Positions 55,729 through 64,000 of a stretch of DNA of 64,000 nucleotides are shown here, in pieces. A program made the translations under genes and the position numbers. The DNA comes from Comamonas testosteroni (GTDB lineage Bacteria; Pseudomonadota; Gammaproteobacteria; Burkholderiales; Burkholderiaceae_C): assembly GCF_030505195.1 (NCBI RefSeq), contig NZ_CP129672.1, positions 1,612,001 to 1,676,000 on the forward strand, read 5' to 3'. Every line of letters starts with the position of its first letter. Positions within the stretch are counted from its first letter, which is position 1. Under the pieces are notes generated by a model that was not told the origin of the DNA, ran no database searches, and saw only the letters and a list, made by a program, of their open reading frames with translations.

Positions 55729-57447
55729 CTAGAACTGTCCCCAGCTATCGTCGTCCGCAGTGCTTGCGACCGACCGCGCCTTGGGCCTGGCCTGCGTCAG
55801 CCTGGGGAGGGCTGCGACAGGCTGAGCCGCAGGCCTGATCGCCTTGATCGTCGCTGGCACTTTCATAAGCGATATGGGCTTAGCCGCGAAGGCCTCGGTA
55901 TCGCGTCCCAGCTTGAAGACAGACACCACTTCGGCCAGGCGGCGCGCTTGCTCCTGCATGGACAGCGCTGCCGCACTGGACTCCTCCACCAGCGCCGCGT
56001 TCTGCTGCGTCATCTGGTCCAGATTGCTCACCGCCTGATTGACCTGGTTGATGCCGTCGCGCTGCTCGGTGGACGAGGCCGTGATCTCGCCAATCAGGTC
56101 GCTGACGCGGCGCACACTGGCCACGATCTCGCTCATGCTCTGGCCCGCCAGCTCCACCTGCTGCGAGCCCGACTGCACATTGTCCACGCTGGTGGTGATG
56201 AGCTGATTGATCTCCTTGGCTGCCTCGGCGCTGCGCTGCGCCAGGCTGCGCACCTCGCCCGCCACCACGGCAAAACCACGGCCCTGCTCGCCGGCGCGTG
56301 CCGCCTCCACGGCCGCATTCAGGGCCAGGATGTTGGTCTGGAAGGCAATGGAGTCGATCACGCCGATGATGTCGGCAATCTTGCGGCTGCTGTCGGTGAT
56401 CTGGCCCATGCTCTGCACGACCTGCTGCACCACGCGACCGCCTTGCTCGGCCGCCTGGGCGGCTGTCGATGCCAGCTGATTGGCCTGACGCGCAGTGTCG
56501 GCAGACTGGGTGACGGTGGCCGTCAGCTCTTCCATGCTGGCCGCGGTTTCTTCGAGGTTGGCCGCCGTCTGCTCGGTGCGGGCCGACAGGTCCTGGTTGC
56601 CCGTGGCAATCTGGCCCGAGGCCGAGTAGACGGACTCCACGCCCGATCGCACCCGGCCAACGACGGAGCGCAGCCGCTCGGCCATGGCATTCAATGACTG
56701 GTGCAGATGGCCCAGCTCGTCTTCGCTGTCATGCCCGGTTCTGAAACTCAGATCACCCTCGGCAATCGCATCTGCCAGCTCCACGGCCTCAAGCAGAGGC
56801 TGGGTGATGGAGCGCATGATGAGCAGGCCGGTCACCAGGCCCAGCAGCATGATGACACCGCTAGAGATAGCTATCACCACATAGGCTTTGGAGCGGATGG
56901 ATTCACCCAGCTCCAGCGCCTGCACCCGGTAGCGGTCCTGCAACTGCACATAGGCATCCAGGGTCGCATAGTACTTTTGCGCCATCGGATTGAGCCGCTC
57001 TTCGATCAGCTTTTGCGAACGCTCGAAATCCTTGGATTGACGAGCCTGATCCACCTCCTTGTTCACCGCAAACAAGGCATCTCTATGCGTGTTCACATCG
57101 GCCATGAGGCTCTTGGCCTCTTGTGTATGAACCTGTGCCAGCACCTTGTCGCGCAACTCGTTGATGCTGGCGATCAGGCCGGCCATGGCCTTGTACTGGT
57201 GCTCGACCAGATTCTCTTCCGTGGACATGGCGGCCGCCGTGAAGCGATCCATGCTCATCTGGGTCAGGATGCGCCACTCCTTGGCCTGCGCAGCAGCAGT
57301 CTGCGCTTCCACTACCGCCGCAAGAACGTCCTCGTTGACACGTTTGGAATAAACCAGGCTGCCTGCCACCAGCAACAGCATGCCCGCCAAAAGACCGATC
57401 ACCAACGCCCACAGCTTCCGGGCCACGGTGAATTGAAACAACTTCAT
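55729..57447 (-). CDS. Transmembrane methyl-accepting chemotaxis protein 1
   Basis: This 572-residue receptor has TM1 (about residues 8-32), a helical periplasmic domain (about 33-190, four-helix-bundle type), TM2 (about 192-212), HAMP, and a signalling domain with the hairpin [20 protein letters not shown]. The ATG 57447 ([13 protein letters not shown]) is set by homology to the neighbouring receptor. Its last residues are DDDSWGQF, a degenerate version of the CheR/CheB-tethering pentapeptide. Nucleotides 55913-56653 are nearly identical to the neighbouring gene. Confidence 0.93.
   Translation of the reverse strand: MKLFQFTVARKLWALVIGLLAGMLLLVAGSLVYSKRVNEDVLAAVVEAQTAAAQAKEWRILTQMSMDRFTAAAMSTEENLVEHQYKAMAGLIASINELRDKVLAQVHTQEAKSLMADVNTHRDALFAVNKEVDQARQSKDFERSQKLIEERLNPMAQKYYATLDAYVQLQDRYRVQALELGESIRSKAYVVIAISSGVIMLLGLVTGLLIMRSITQPLLEAVELADAIAEGDLSFRTGHDSEDELGHLHQSLNAMAERLRSVVGRVRSGVESVYSASGQIATGNQDLSARTEQTAANLEETAASMEELTATVTQSADTARQANQLASTAAQAAEQGGRVVQQVVQSMGQITDSSRKIADIIGVIDSIAFQTNILALNAAVEAARAGEQGRGFAVVAGEVRSLAQRSAEAAKEINQLITTSVDNVQSGSQQVELAGQSMSEIVASVRRVSDLIGEITASSTEQRDGINQVNQAVSNLDQMTQQNAALVEESSAAALSMQEQARRLAEVVSVFKLGRDTEAFAAKPISLMKVPATIKAIRPAAQPVAALPRLTQARPKARSVASTADDDSWGQF
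55913..56653. repeat. 741-bp nearly identical signalling-domain repeat, copy 1
   Basis: This segment aligns without gaps to 57971-58711 (offset 2058). By eye there are four mismatches in 741 bp, causing two amino acid changes (Asn/Lys in EINQL/EIKQL and Tyr/Ser in ESVYSAS/ESVSSAS). Identity falls sharply at both ends. Confidence 0.92.
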
Positions 57448-57759
57448 GAACCAACCAATCCAGACAAAAGAACCCACAAACACAGGCACGTCCGCATCGT
57501 GAACTCCGGGCTGGCTTGTGCATGACTCTGACGGTCAATTCCTGGCCCCTGACGTCCTCCCTCCACCTCTGCGGGATGCTCTCCCCGAGGTCTCATCAAT
57601 ATATTAATAATTGTTACAACTGCTTTGCATATTGCGCACGACTGATGTTCTCAGTACTTTCCCGCTTTTCGACACGGCTGGAGTTGGCAAGCCAGAATGA
57701 AAAAGCCCGCCGCCTCCTGTCAGAAGCGGCGGGCCTGCAAGCAGGTGTCGGCCTGCGGT
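57448..57759. other. Intergenic region between the two tandem chemoreceptor genes
   Basis: This 312-bp gap has the upstream gene's terminator near its right end and an AT-rich tract (57590-57640, with ATATTAATAATTGTT) that may be the promoter of chemoreceptor 1. No gene is supported. Confidence 0.5.
57700..57735 (-). terminator. Terminator of chemoreceptor 2
   Basis: On the minus strand, GCCCGCCGC and GCGGCGGGC (57726-57734 and 57705-57713) form a 9-bp stem with a 12-nt loop followed by five T. It lies 25 nt after the stop at 57760. Confidence 0.92.
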
Positions 57760-59505
57760 TTAGAAAGTTTCCCAATCCCCATCGTCAGAGTGCGCAGCAG
57801 GCTTGGCCTTGCTGGCACTCAGTGCAGTGGGAGCCGGGCCTGCGGGCGCTTCCTTGATCGCGGGCCTGACTGCAGCAGCAGTCTGCTTCACTGGCGCCAT
57901 GGCCGGCATGGCGCGGCTGGCCGGGCGCTGGGGAGCTGCCGCCTTGGCATAGCCGGTTTCATGGCCGAGTTTGAAGACAGACACCACTTCGGCCAGGCGG
58001 CGCGCTTGCTCCTGCATGGACAGCGCTGCCGCACTGGACTCCTCCACCAGCGCCGCGTTCTGCTGCGTCATCTGGTCCAGATTGCTCACCGCCTGATTGA
58101 CCTGGTTGATGCCGTCGCGCTGCTCGGTGGACGAGGCCGTGATCTCGCCAATCAGGTCGCTGACGCGGCGCACACTGGCCACGATCTCGCTCATGCTCTG
58201 GCCCGCCAGCTCCACCTGCTGCGAGCCCGACTGCACATTGTCCACGCTGGTGGTGATGAGCTGCTTGATCTCCTTGGCTGCCTCGGCGCTGCGCTGCGCC
58301 AGGCTGCGCACCTCGCCCGCCACCACGGCAAAACCACGGCCCTGCTCGCCGGCGCGTGCCGCCTCCACGGCCGCATTCAGGGCCAGGATGTTGGTCTGGA
58401 AGGCAATGGAGTCGATCACGCCGATGATGTCGGCAATCTTGCGACTGCTGTCGGTGATCTGGCCCATGCTCTGCACGACCTGCTGCACCACGCGACCGCC
58501 TTGCTCGGCCGCCTGGGCGGCTGTCGATGCCAGCTGATTGGCCTGACGCGCAGTGTCGGCAGACTGGGTGACGGTGGCCGTCAGCTCTTCCATGCTGGCA
58601 GCGGTTTCTTCGAGGTTGGCCGCCGTCTGCTCGGTGCGGGCCGACAGGTCCTGGTTGCCCGTGGCAATCTGGCCCGAGGCCGAGGAGACGGACTCCACGC
58701 CCGATCGCACCTGACCAACGACGGAGCGCAAGCGCTCGGCCATGGCGTTCAGGGACTTGAGCAGACGGCCAAGTTCGTCATGACGGTCATTGCGTACCGT
58801 TGCCGTCAAATCGCCGGCAGCGATCGAGTCGGCCAGCACCATCGCCTCATTCAATGGAGCGGTGATCGAGCGCAGAATCAGCACGGCCATCGCCAAGCCC
58901 AGCAGAACAATCAAACCACAGACCAGACCGATAGCCACATAGGCCTGAGACTGGCGCGCTTCGCCATCGGCAATCGCGCGCTCGCTGCGCTGCTCCTGCA
59001 ACTGCACAAACTTGCGCTGGGCATCCATATAGGTTTTGGCATCGGGACGCAGCCGCTTTTCCACAATGTCGAAAGCTGCCGCGAAATCACTGCTATTGCG
59101 CGCGGCCTGCACGGCTGCATTGCTCTCCAGCGTCTTGCGCCTGCGCTCGGCAACCTCGTCCAGCACCTTGCGTGACTCATCGTCAGTGACCAGCTCGTTG
59201 AGCTTTTTCTGCAGTTCGGTGATATGCGCAATCCCGTCACTCATCAGCTTGCGCTGCTGCTCCACCAGGTTTTCCTCGGAGGAAATGGCCGCGACGATGG
59301 AGCGATCCACACTTTGCTCGGTCAGATGACGCCACTCGCTGGCAATGTTGGCAGCCATTCGGGTGCGTGTGGCCTCCTTGGAGATGCTCACGTACACGCG
59401 ATCCAGATAGATCAGACTGCCTGCAGAGACCAGCAGCAAGCCCGCCAGCAAGCCAATCACCAAAGCCCACAGCTTTTGTGACACAGAGAACTGATTCAAT
59501 TTCAT
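57760..59505 (-). CDS. Transmembrane methyl-accepting chemotaxis protein 2
   Basis: This 581-residue receptor starts [18 protein letters not shown] (59505; an ATG at 59517 is also possible). It has TM1, a periplasmic helical domain (about 34-190) unlike that of its neighbour, TM2, HAMP and a signalling domain almost identical to chemoreceptor 1. The C-terminus DGDWETF matches the NWETF-type CheR/CheB tether, so it is probably a fully adaptable high-abundance-type receptor. The ligand is unknown. Confidence 0.94.
   Translation of the reverse strand: MKLNQFSVSQKLWALVIGLLAGLLLVSAGSLIYLDRVYVSISKEATRTRMAANIASEWRHLTEQSVDRSIVAAISSEENLVEQQRKLMSDGIAHITELQKKLNELVTDDESRKVLDEVAERRRKTLESNAAVQAARNSSDFAAAFDIVEKRLRPDAKTYMDAQRKFVQLQEQRSERAIADGEARQSQAYVAIGLVCGLIVLLGLAMAVLILRSITAPLNEAMVLADSIAAGDLTATVRNDRHDELGRLLKSLNAMAERLRSVVGQVRSGVESVSSASGQIATGNQDLSARTEQTAANLEETAASMEELTATVTQSADTARQANQLASTAAQAAEQGGRVVQQVVQSMGQITDSSRKIADIIGVIDSIAFQTNILALNAAVEAARAGEQGRGFAVVAGEVRSLAQRSAEAAKEIKQLITTSVDNVQSGSQQVELAGQSMSEIVASVRRVSDLIGEITASSTEQRDGINQVNQAVSNLDQMTQQNAALVEESSAAALSMQEQARRLAEVVSVFKLGHETGYAKAAAPQRPASRAMPAMAPVKQTAAAVRPAIKEAPAGPAPTALSASKAKPAAHSDDGDWETF
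57971..58711. repeat. 741-bp nearly identical signalling-domain repeat, copy 2
   Basis: Partner of 55913-56653. The unit covers most of the signalling domain from just after HAMP to the VSVFKLG segment, whereas flanking sensor and tail sequences differ. Confidence 0.92.
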
Positions 59506-59683
59506 TTTTTTATCCATCTCAATAGATCAAGCAACACCGTGGCAGCCTTAACGAATTCAGAAACTCACAAGAGCTGTAGCTAATCCTTAATCGGCATACT
59601 TGCGAGAGATTTGAGCTTTGTTACAAGCTACGACCGCAACAGCGCTCGTGCGATGACACACATCATGATTGCGCACAGCCGCC

Positions 59684-59689
59684 TACAAT
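59684..59689 (+). promoter_or_regulatory. TACAAT box 6 nt upstream of the PHP-domain gene
   Basis: CGCCTACAATCAAGCC precedes the GTG at 59696. There is no ribosome site, consistent with a leaderless mRNA. Confidence 0.45.
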
Positions 59690-59695
59690 CAAGCC

Positions 59696-60559
59696 GTGCC
59701 CAAAACCTATCTGAACGCCGATCTGCACTGCCACTCCGTCGTCTCCGACGGCACTCTGACGCCCGAGCAACTGGCTCTGCGTGCTGCCGAGCGAGGGGTG
59801 GAGCTCTGGGCGCTGACCGATCACGACGAGGTCGGTGGCCAGCACCGGGCAGCAGCCGCAGCCAGGTCAGCGGGGCTGGACTATCTGACAGGCACTGAAA
59901 TTTCCGTCAGCTTCTCGGGCAGCGGCGTACATATCGTGGGCCTGGGCTTTGACGCCGATAACGCAGCTCTGACCCAAGGCCTGTACGACACGCGCAACGG
60001 CCGCGGCCCACGCGCCCGCGAAATGGCCAGGCAGCTGGAGCTGGCCGGCATTCCGGGTGCCTATGAAGGAGCACTGCGCCACGCAGGCAACCCCGAGCTG
60101 ATCTCGCGAACCCACTTTGCGCGCTTTCTCGTGGAGAGCGGAGTCTGCAGCGACACCTATGAAGTCTTCAAACGCTATCTGACAGAAGGCAAGCCCGGTT
60201 ATGTCGCCCATGTCTGGGCGAATCTGGAGGATGCCGTGCGCTGGATCGTGGATGCAGGAGGCGTCGCCGTGATTGCTCACCCCGCACGTTACGACTTGAG
60301 CCGCAACGAGGAATATGCGCTGTTTTCCAAGTTCAAGGAACTCGGCGGCCAGGGCGTGGAGGTCGTGACCGGCAGCCATCGCCCGCACGAATATGCGATC
60401 TATGCTGATCTGGCCCTGGAATTCGGACTGGCCGCATCGCGCGGCAGCGACTTTCACAGCCCCGATGAATCGCAGATAGACCTGGGGCAGCTGCCCCATC
60501 TGCCCAGCCAGCTCACACCCGTCTGGGAGCTGCTGCAGCACCGCATACAGCGTGCGTAA
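59696..60559 (+). CDS. PHP-domain phosphoesterase (RnaAM/YciV-like)
   Basis: This 287-residue metal-dependent phosphoesterase has the four PHP motifs: DLHCHSVVSDG, LTDHDEVGG, IAHPARYD and GSDFHSPDE. Proteins of this group remove 3' phosphate from 3',5'-nucleoside bisphosphates or degrade short RNA. GTG at 59696 (VPKTYLNADLHCHS) is preferred because family members start shortly before DLHCHS; a TTG 27 nt upstream is open. It heads the conserved PHP-yciO-M50-trpS block. Confidence 0.9.
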   Translation: MPKTYLNADLHCHSVVSDGTLTPEQLALRAAERGVELWALTDHDEVGGQHRAAAAARSAGLDYLTGTEISVSFSGSGVHIVGLGFDADNAALTQGLYDTRNGRGPRAREMARQLELAGIPGAYEGALRHAGNPELISRTHFARFLVESGVCSDTYEVFKRYLTEGKPGYVAHVWANLEDAVRWIVDAGGVAVIAHPARYDLSRNEEYALFSKFKELGGQGVEVVTGSHRPHEYAIYADLALEFGLAASRGSDFHSPDESQIDLGQLPHLPSQLTPVWELLQHRIQRA

Positions 60560-60577
60560 ATCACAGAGAGAGATTGC

Positions 60578-61222
60578 ATGACCACCGTTTTTGAAGTCTA
60601 TCCAGAGAACCCGCAACCGCGCATCATCAAGCAGGCGGCAGACATGCTGCGCAAGGGTGCCATTCTTGCAGTACCCACCGACTCCAGCTATGCCCTGGTC
60701 TGCCACCTGGACGACAAGAACGCCGTGGACCGCATGCGCCGCATCCGGCAGATCAACGACAAGCACCACCTCACGCTGCTGTGCCGCGACCTGTCCGAGC
60801 TGGCCAACTATGCCCGCGTGGACAACCGCCAGTACCGCCTGCTCAAGCTGGCCACGCCAGGCCCCTACACCTTTATTCTTGAAGCCAGCAAGGAAGTGCC
60901 CAAGCGCCTGAGCCACCCCTCGCGCAAGACCATCGGCCTGCGCGTGCCGGATCGCAAAGGCCTGCAGCTGCTGCTGGAAGAGCTGGGCGAGCCCTTGCTG
61001 GCCACCACCTTGATCGCGCCCGGCGAGACCGAACCGCTCAATGATGCAGAGTCGATTCTGGAGCGCTTCCCCCATGAGCTGGATGCCGTGGTCGACTCCG
61101 GTGCCTGCCCGCAGCAACCCACCACGGTGCTGGACCTCACGCCCATGGCCTTGAACAATTCGCCCGTCGTGGTGCGCCAGGGCATGGGCAGCCTCAAGGA
61201 CATCGGCCTGCAACCCGAATAA
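60578..61222 (+). CDS. YciO family protein (threonylcarbamoyl-AMP synthase-like)
   Basis: This 214-residue protein has the YrdC/Sua5-type fold, with AILAVPTDSSYALVC near residue 30, KHHLTLLCRDLSEL near 63, PGPYTFIL near 95 and KTIGLRVPD near 115. YciO is the paralogue of TsaC; a role in tRNA t6A synthesis is uncertain. It follows the PHP gene by 18 nt with AGAGAG upstream of the ATG. Confidence 0.93.
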   Translation: MTTVFEVYPENPQPRIIKQAADMLRKGAILAVPTDSSYALVCHLDDKNAVDRMRRIRQINDKHHLTLLCRDLSELANYARVDNRQYRLLKLATPGPYTFILEASKEVPKRLSHPSRKTIGLRVPDRKGLQLLLEELGEPLLATTLIAPGETEPLNDAESILERFPHELDAVVDSGACPQQPTTVLDLTPMALNNSPVVVRQGMGSLKDIGLQPE

Positions 61223-61232
61223 GCGCGGCCTC

Positions 61233-61556
61233 ATGCAGCCAAAGCAGCCGCCGCAAGACTTTGTTCAGCGCCACTGGCCCTGGCTCACCGGCTTTTTGTG
61301 CGCGTACTCGGTGATGGTGGCGGTGCTGTTCTGGCGGGCGTCTCCGTCATGGCTGATCTATGCCCTGGCCACCCTCTGGACGGCGCGGGCAATCAGGGCC
61401 TATGGCAAAGGCCAATCATTCCATGTCTGTCCAGGACTGTCGGCACATGAGGATGACTCCATGCTTCGCCGCAAAGTCTTGCTGGGAACGGCTATCTGCC
61501 TCCATTTCGGCTTTACCGCCGTAGCCATTTACGGCTATCTGCACGAAATTCGCTGA
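61233..61556 (+). CDS. Small membrane protein of unknown function
   Basis: This 107-residue protein has hydrophobic segments near residues 16-50 (two closely spaced helices) and 84-103. Between them is a charged stretch GKGQSFHVCPGLSAHEDDSMLRRK. I do not recognise a family. It begins 10 nt after the yciO stop, so it is likely cotranscribed, and its stop lies 1 nt from that of the convergent chemoreceptor. Confidence 0.7.
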   Translation: MQPKQPPQDFVQRHWPWLTGFLCAYSVMVAVLFWRASPSWLIYALATLWTARAIRAYGKGQSFHVCPGLSAHEDDSMLRRKVLLGTAICLHFGFTAVAIYGYLHEIR

Positions 61557-61557
61557 A

Positions 61558-62814
61558 TCAAAGTTCTTCATAGGCCAGCTCGCGGGCACGAGCTGGACGC
61601 GCCTGCGCGGCCACCGCTCCGCGCGGAGCTGGCATGGCAAAAGGAGCCAGACCAGGCGCCTCATCGTCATCGAGTTTGAAGGCACCCACCGCCTGTTGCA
61701 GATCCTGCGTGCGCGCATTGAGCGCAGCAGCGGCTTGCGTGGCCTGCATGACCAGGGCGGCATTTTCCTGATTGGTGCTGTCCATGTGAGCTACGGCCGT
61801 ATTCACATGGGCGATGCCCTCGCTTTGCTGCTGCAGCGCACCGGAGATTTCGCTCAGCAGACCTGTGACCTGGCCCACGGACTGCATGATGTCCTTCATG
61901 GTGCTGCCGGCCTGGCCCACCAGGCCAGAGCCGCTTTCGACCTGGGTCACGCTGGCCGTGATCAGCTCCTTGATCTGCTTGGCCGCTTCGGCACTGCGCT
62001 GCGCCAGCGAGCGCACCTCGCTGGCAACCACGGCAAAGCCACGTCCCTGCTCGCCAGCACGGGCCGCTTCCACGGCCGCATTGAGGGCCAGGATATTGGT
62101 CTGGAAGGCGATACCTTCAATGACCTGAATGATGTCCACAATCTTGCGCGAGCTGCCGCTGATGGCATCCATGGTGTGAACCACCTGGTCCACCACATCG
62201 CCGCCACGTCCGGCCGTGGCCGATGCAGCGACCGCCAGAGAGCTGGCCGAATGAGCGCGCTCTGCGTTCTGGCGCACGGTGACGGTGAGCTGCTCCATGC
62301 TGGCTGCGGTTTCGGTCAGCGCGCTGACCTGCTGCTCGGTACGGCTGGAGAGGTTGGTGTTGCCTGCATCAATTTCGTAGGCCGATACGGCCAGCGAGTC
62401 GGTGGACTGCTTGATACGGCCCACTAACTCGGTCAGCGTGTCTTCCATGGTGCTCAGTGCCGTCAGCAAACGCCCGAACTCGCCTTCGGCATTGGAAGAG
62501 AACTCCTTGCTCAGGTCCCCTGCCGCCACGGTCTCGGCAATCAGTATGGCTTCCTGCAGGGGCGCGACGATGCGGCGTCGCAGGCTGACCCACGACCAGG
62601 CGCAGGAAATGCAGACCCAGGCCCCCAGTGCCAGCAGCCACCAGCGCGAACGTTCCACCTCGGCCATCAGGCTCTCGGACTGCTGCGCCGTCAGCGAACC
62701 CGCCTTGAGCACCTCCAGCACATCGGACATTGCTGACCAGGCAATTCCCATCAAAGCCAGCACAAAAACACTGATGCTGACAAATGCGATTACCAGTCGC
62801 TTGCTTACCGTCAT
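61558..62814 (-). CDS. Chemoreceptor 3, with a very short periplasmic loop
   Basis: This 418-residue receptor has TM1 (about 7-28), only about 29 periplasmic residues ([12 protein letters not shown] to EVERSR), TM2 (58-77), a HAMP-like segment, and a signalling domain with hairpin [24 protein letters not shown]-terminal pentapeptide is absent (ends ELAYEEL). AAGGGG lies 6 nt upstream of the ATG. It is inserted, in opposite orientation, in the PHP-yciO-M50-trpS block. Confidence 0.93.
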   Translation of the reverse strand: MTVSKRLVIAFVSISVFVLALMGIAWSAMSDVLEVLKAGSLTAQQSESLMAEVERSRWWLLALGAWVCISCAWSWVSLRRRIVAPLQEAILIAETVAAGDLSKEFSSNAEGEFGRLLTALSTMEDTLTELVGRIKQSTDSLAVSAYEIDAGNTNLSSRTEQQVSALTETAASMEQLTVTVRQNAERAHSASSLAVAASATAGRGGDVVDQVVHTMDAISGSSRKIVDIIQVIEGIAFQTNILALNAAVEAARAGEQGRGFAVVASEVRSLAQRSAEAAKQIKELITASVTQVESGSGLVGQAGSTMKDIMQSVGQVTGLLSEISGALQQQSEGIAHVNTAVAHMDSTNQENAALVMQATQAAAALNARTQDLQQAVGAFKLDDDEAPGLAPFAMPAPRGAVAAQARPARARELAYEEL

Positions 62815-63040
62815 ATCGATCCCCTTGCCCTGTCCTGCCGAACGCCGTGTTATGTATTGATTGCATCAACCCGCACAAAACCTGTTCTGCCGTGCAGGCA
62901 GCAACCGCAGATTTGCGCGAGTTGCATTTTGCAACATCTGGTTTACCACACAACTATGTGCAACCCGTATTTCTGCAACGGCAAACGGCTTGTCCCGACA
63001 CAAGACAGCAGCTTGACGCGGCGTCTGAGACAATCAGTGC
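62815..63040. other. Divergent intergenic region between chemoreceptor 3 and the M50 gene
   Basis: This 226-bp gap holds the promoters of both genes. It is AT-richer around 62850-62960 with several CTGCA-type elements. I see no hairpin terminator or small gene. Confidence 0.4.
63029..63034 (+). promoter_or_regulatory. GACAAT box 6 nt upstream of the M50 protease gene
   Basis: CTGAGACAATCAGTGC precedes the GTG at 63041, without a Shine-Dalgarno, fitting a leaderless start. Confidence 0.45.
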
Positions 63041-63709
63041 GTGGAACTCACCGAACTCATACAAACCGTACTGATTTACGCACTGCCCGTGCTGTTCGCC
63101 ATCACCATTCATGAGGCGGCGCACGGCTATGCTGCGCGTCACTTTGGCGACAACACCGCAGCCATGATGGGGCGCATCACGCTCAACCCCATCAAGCATA
63201 TCGATCCCATCGGCACCATCTTGATGCCGCTACTGCTGTATTTCGCTACCTCGGGGGCGTTTCTTTTCGGCTACGCCAAGCCCGTGCCCGTGCGCTTTGA
63301 CCATCTGCGCCACCCCAAGCGCGACATGATCTGGGTAGCGCTGGCCGGTCCCGCCTCCAATTTCGCGCAGGCCGTGTTCTGGGGTCTGCTGCTGATCGTC
63401 CTGGTAGGTTCAGGTCTGCACGAGCGCTTTTTCCTGGAGATGTGCCGCGCCGGCATTCTGGTCAATCTGGTGATGTGGGCTTTCAATCTCTTTCCGTTGC
63501 CGCCTCTGGACGGCGGCCGCATTCTGGTCGGTCTGCTGCCCTGGAAACAGGCGCAACTGGTGGCGCGTATCGAACCCTATGGCTTTTTCATCGTCATGGC
63601 ACTGGTGATTGCCGGCGTGGTCGGCAGCTACTGGCTGCGTCCGTTGATGAGCCTGGGCTACTCGGCCATCGATCTGATCCTCTACCCTTTCATGGCCTTG
63701 CTGCGCTGA
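63041..63709 (+). CDS. M50-family (site-2 protease-like) membrane peptidase
   Basis: This 222-residue membrane protease starts at GTG 63041 (VELTELIQTVLIYALPVLFA). The zinc motif HEAAHG is near residue 25, and the second metal motif NLFPLPPLDGGRI is near residue 148, with five to six hydrophobic helices. This short FwdF/SpoIVFB-like subgroup is conserved upstream of trpS in betaproteobacteria; the substrate is unknown. Confidence 0.92.
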   Translation: MELTELIQTVLIYALPVLFAITIHEAAHGYAARHFGDNTAAMMGRITLNPIKHIDPIGTILMPLLLYFATSGAFLFGYAKPVPVRFDHLRHPKRDMIWVALAGPASNFAQAVFWGLLLIVLVGSGLHERFFLEMCRAGILVNLVMWAFNLFPLPPLDGGRILVGLLPWKQAQLVARIEPYGFFIVMALVIAGVVGSYWLRPLMSLGYSAIDLILYPFMALLR

Positions 63710-63751
63710 ACCCCGCGCCTGGTCTGCTACTGATATCTGTTGTTGATCCCT

Positions 63752-64000
63752 ATGAGCACCACCCGTTTTCTGACCGGCATCACCCCCAGCGGTACCCCAC
63801 ACCTGGGCAACTACGCAGGCATGATGCGCCCCGCCATCGAAGCCAGTCGTGACAAGAATGTGGAGAACTTCTACTTTCTGGCCGACTACCACGCGCTCAT
63901 CAAGTGTCAGGACCCCGAGCGCGTGCAGCGCTCGACCATCGAAATCGCCGCCAGTTGGCTGGCCGCTGGGCTTGACCCCGAGCATGTGACCTTCTACCGC
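63752..64000 (+). CDS. trpS: Tryptophanyl-tRNA synthetase, partial
   Basis: The frame starts at ATG 63752 (MSTTRFLTGITPSGTPHLGNY) and runs off the right edge after 83 residues. The class I signature is in TPSGTPHLGN (HIGH equivalent) near residues 11-20, and ADYHAL near residue 45 fits the family. It starts 42 nt after the M50 stop. The KMSKS part is outside the window. Confidence 0.95.
   Translation, partial: MSTTRFLTGITPSGTPHLGNYAGMMRPAIEASRDKNVENFYFLADYHALIKCQDPERVQRSTIEIAASWLAAGLDPEHVTFYR

Overview
The window is a GC-rich, densely coded piece of a betaproteobacterial chromosome. Gene content and order point to the Comamonadaceae, most likely Comamonas (C. testosteroni group): tandem PimC/PimD-like acyl-CoA dehydrogenases, a Bug-type substrate-binding protein, several chemoreceptors, a DUF3422 protein, and ribF-ileS-lspA and PHP-yciO-M50-trpS blocks. 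The assignment is by recognition of protein families; no search was run. I see no tRNA, rRNA, CRISPR array, prophage or insertion sequence. Most of the window is ordinary core chromosome.

Layout. 1-8.2 kb: a partial DUF47 phosphate-transport accessory gene, the leftward livHMGF branched-chain amino acid ABC operon (no livK), rarA, and the divergent carrier gene brnQ. 8.2-13.1 kb: ftsK-lolA leftward, divergent from trxB, then rpmB-rpmG. 13.2-17.4 kb: a secreted protein of unknown function, a MocR-type regulator with a repeat-rich divergent promoter region, a DUF2917-like protein and a fatty acid desaturase. 17.4-22.7 kb: an RsmB-family RNA methyltransferase, an M48 peptidase, a DUF1653 protein, purN and a YceH-family protein. 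22.9-28.1 kb: a two-subunit acyl-CoA dehydrogenase, a nucleoside deaminase, a bestrophin-like channel, a decayed stretch containing a 5-hydroxyisourate hydrolase remnant, and an HNH endonuclease. 28.3-33.1 kb: ribF-ileS-lspA plus a candidate 29-residue membrane protein. 33.3-39.2 kb: a Na/Pi cotransporter, a Nudix hydrolase, an EamA transporter, an atypical SDR and a DUF3422 protein. 39.3-43.8 kb: tctBA without tctC, an orphan GspE-type ATPase and a FlxA-like protein. 43.9-49.8 kb: a spermidine-synthase-like protein, a DNA-deoxyinosine glycosylase, a TatD nuclease, a soluble double-PAS chemoreceptor and lolD with its permease gene. 49.9-52.9 kb: a MarR regulator divergent from a Bug protein and a cytoplasmic sulfatase. 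53-55.7 kb: an RpfE/COG4255 protein translationally coupled to recJ. 55.7-64 kb: two tandem chemoreceptors sharing an almost identical 741-bp signalling module, then PHP-yciO-M50-trpS interrupted by a third chemoreceptor.

Themes. Nutrient uptake (liv, brnQ, tct, Bug, Na/Pi) and chemotaxis (four receptors) dominate the accessory content. The most unusual signals are the chemoreceptor signalling modules that look recently homogenised, a family of short intergenic palindromes (one forms the end of a chemoreceptor gene), seven genes whose starts sit 5-8 nt downstream of an ACAAT-type -10 box and look leaderless, a direct-repeat operator array next to the MocR gene, and a MarR-Bug-sulfatase unit that may import and cleave a sulfate ester.
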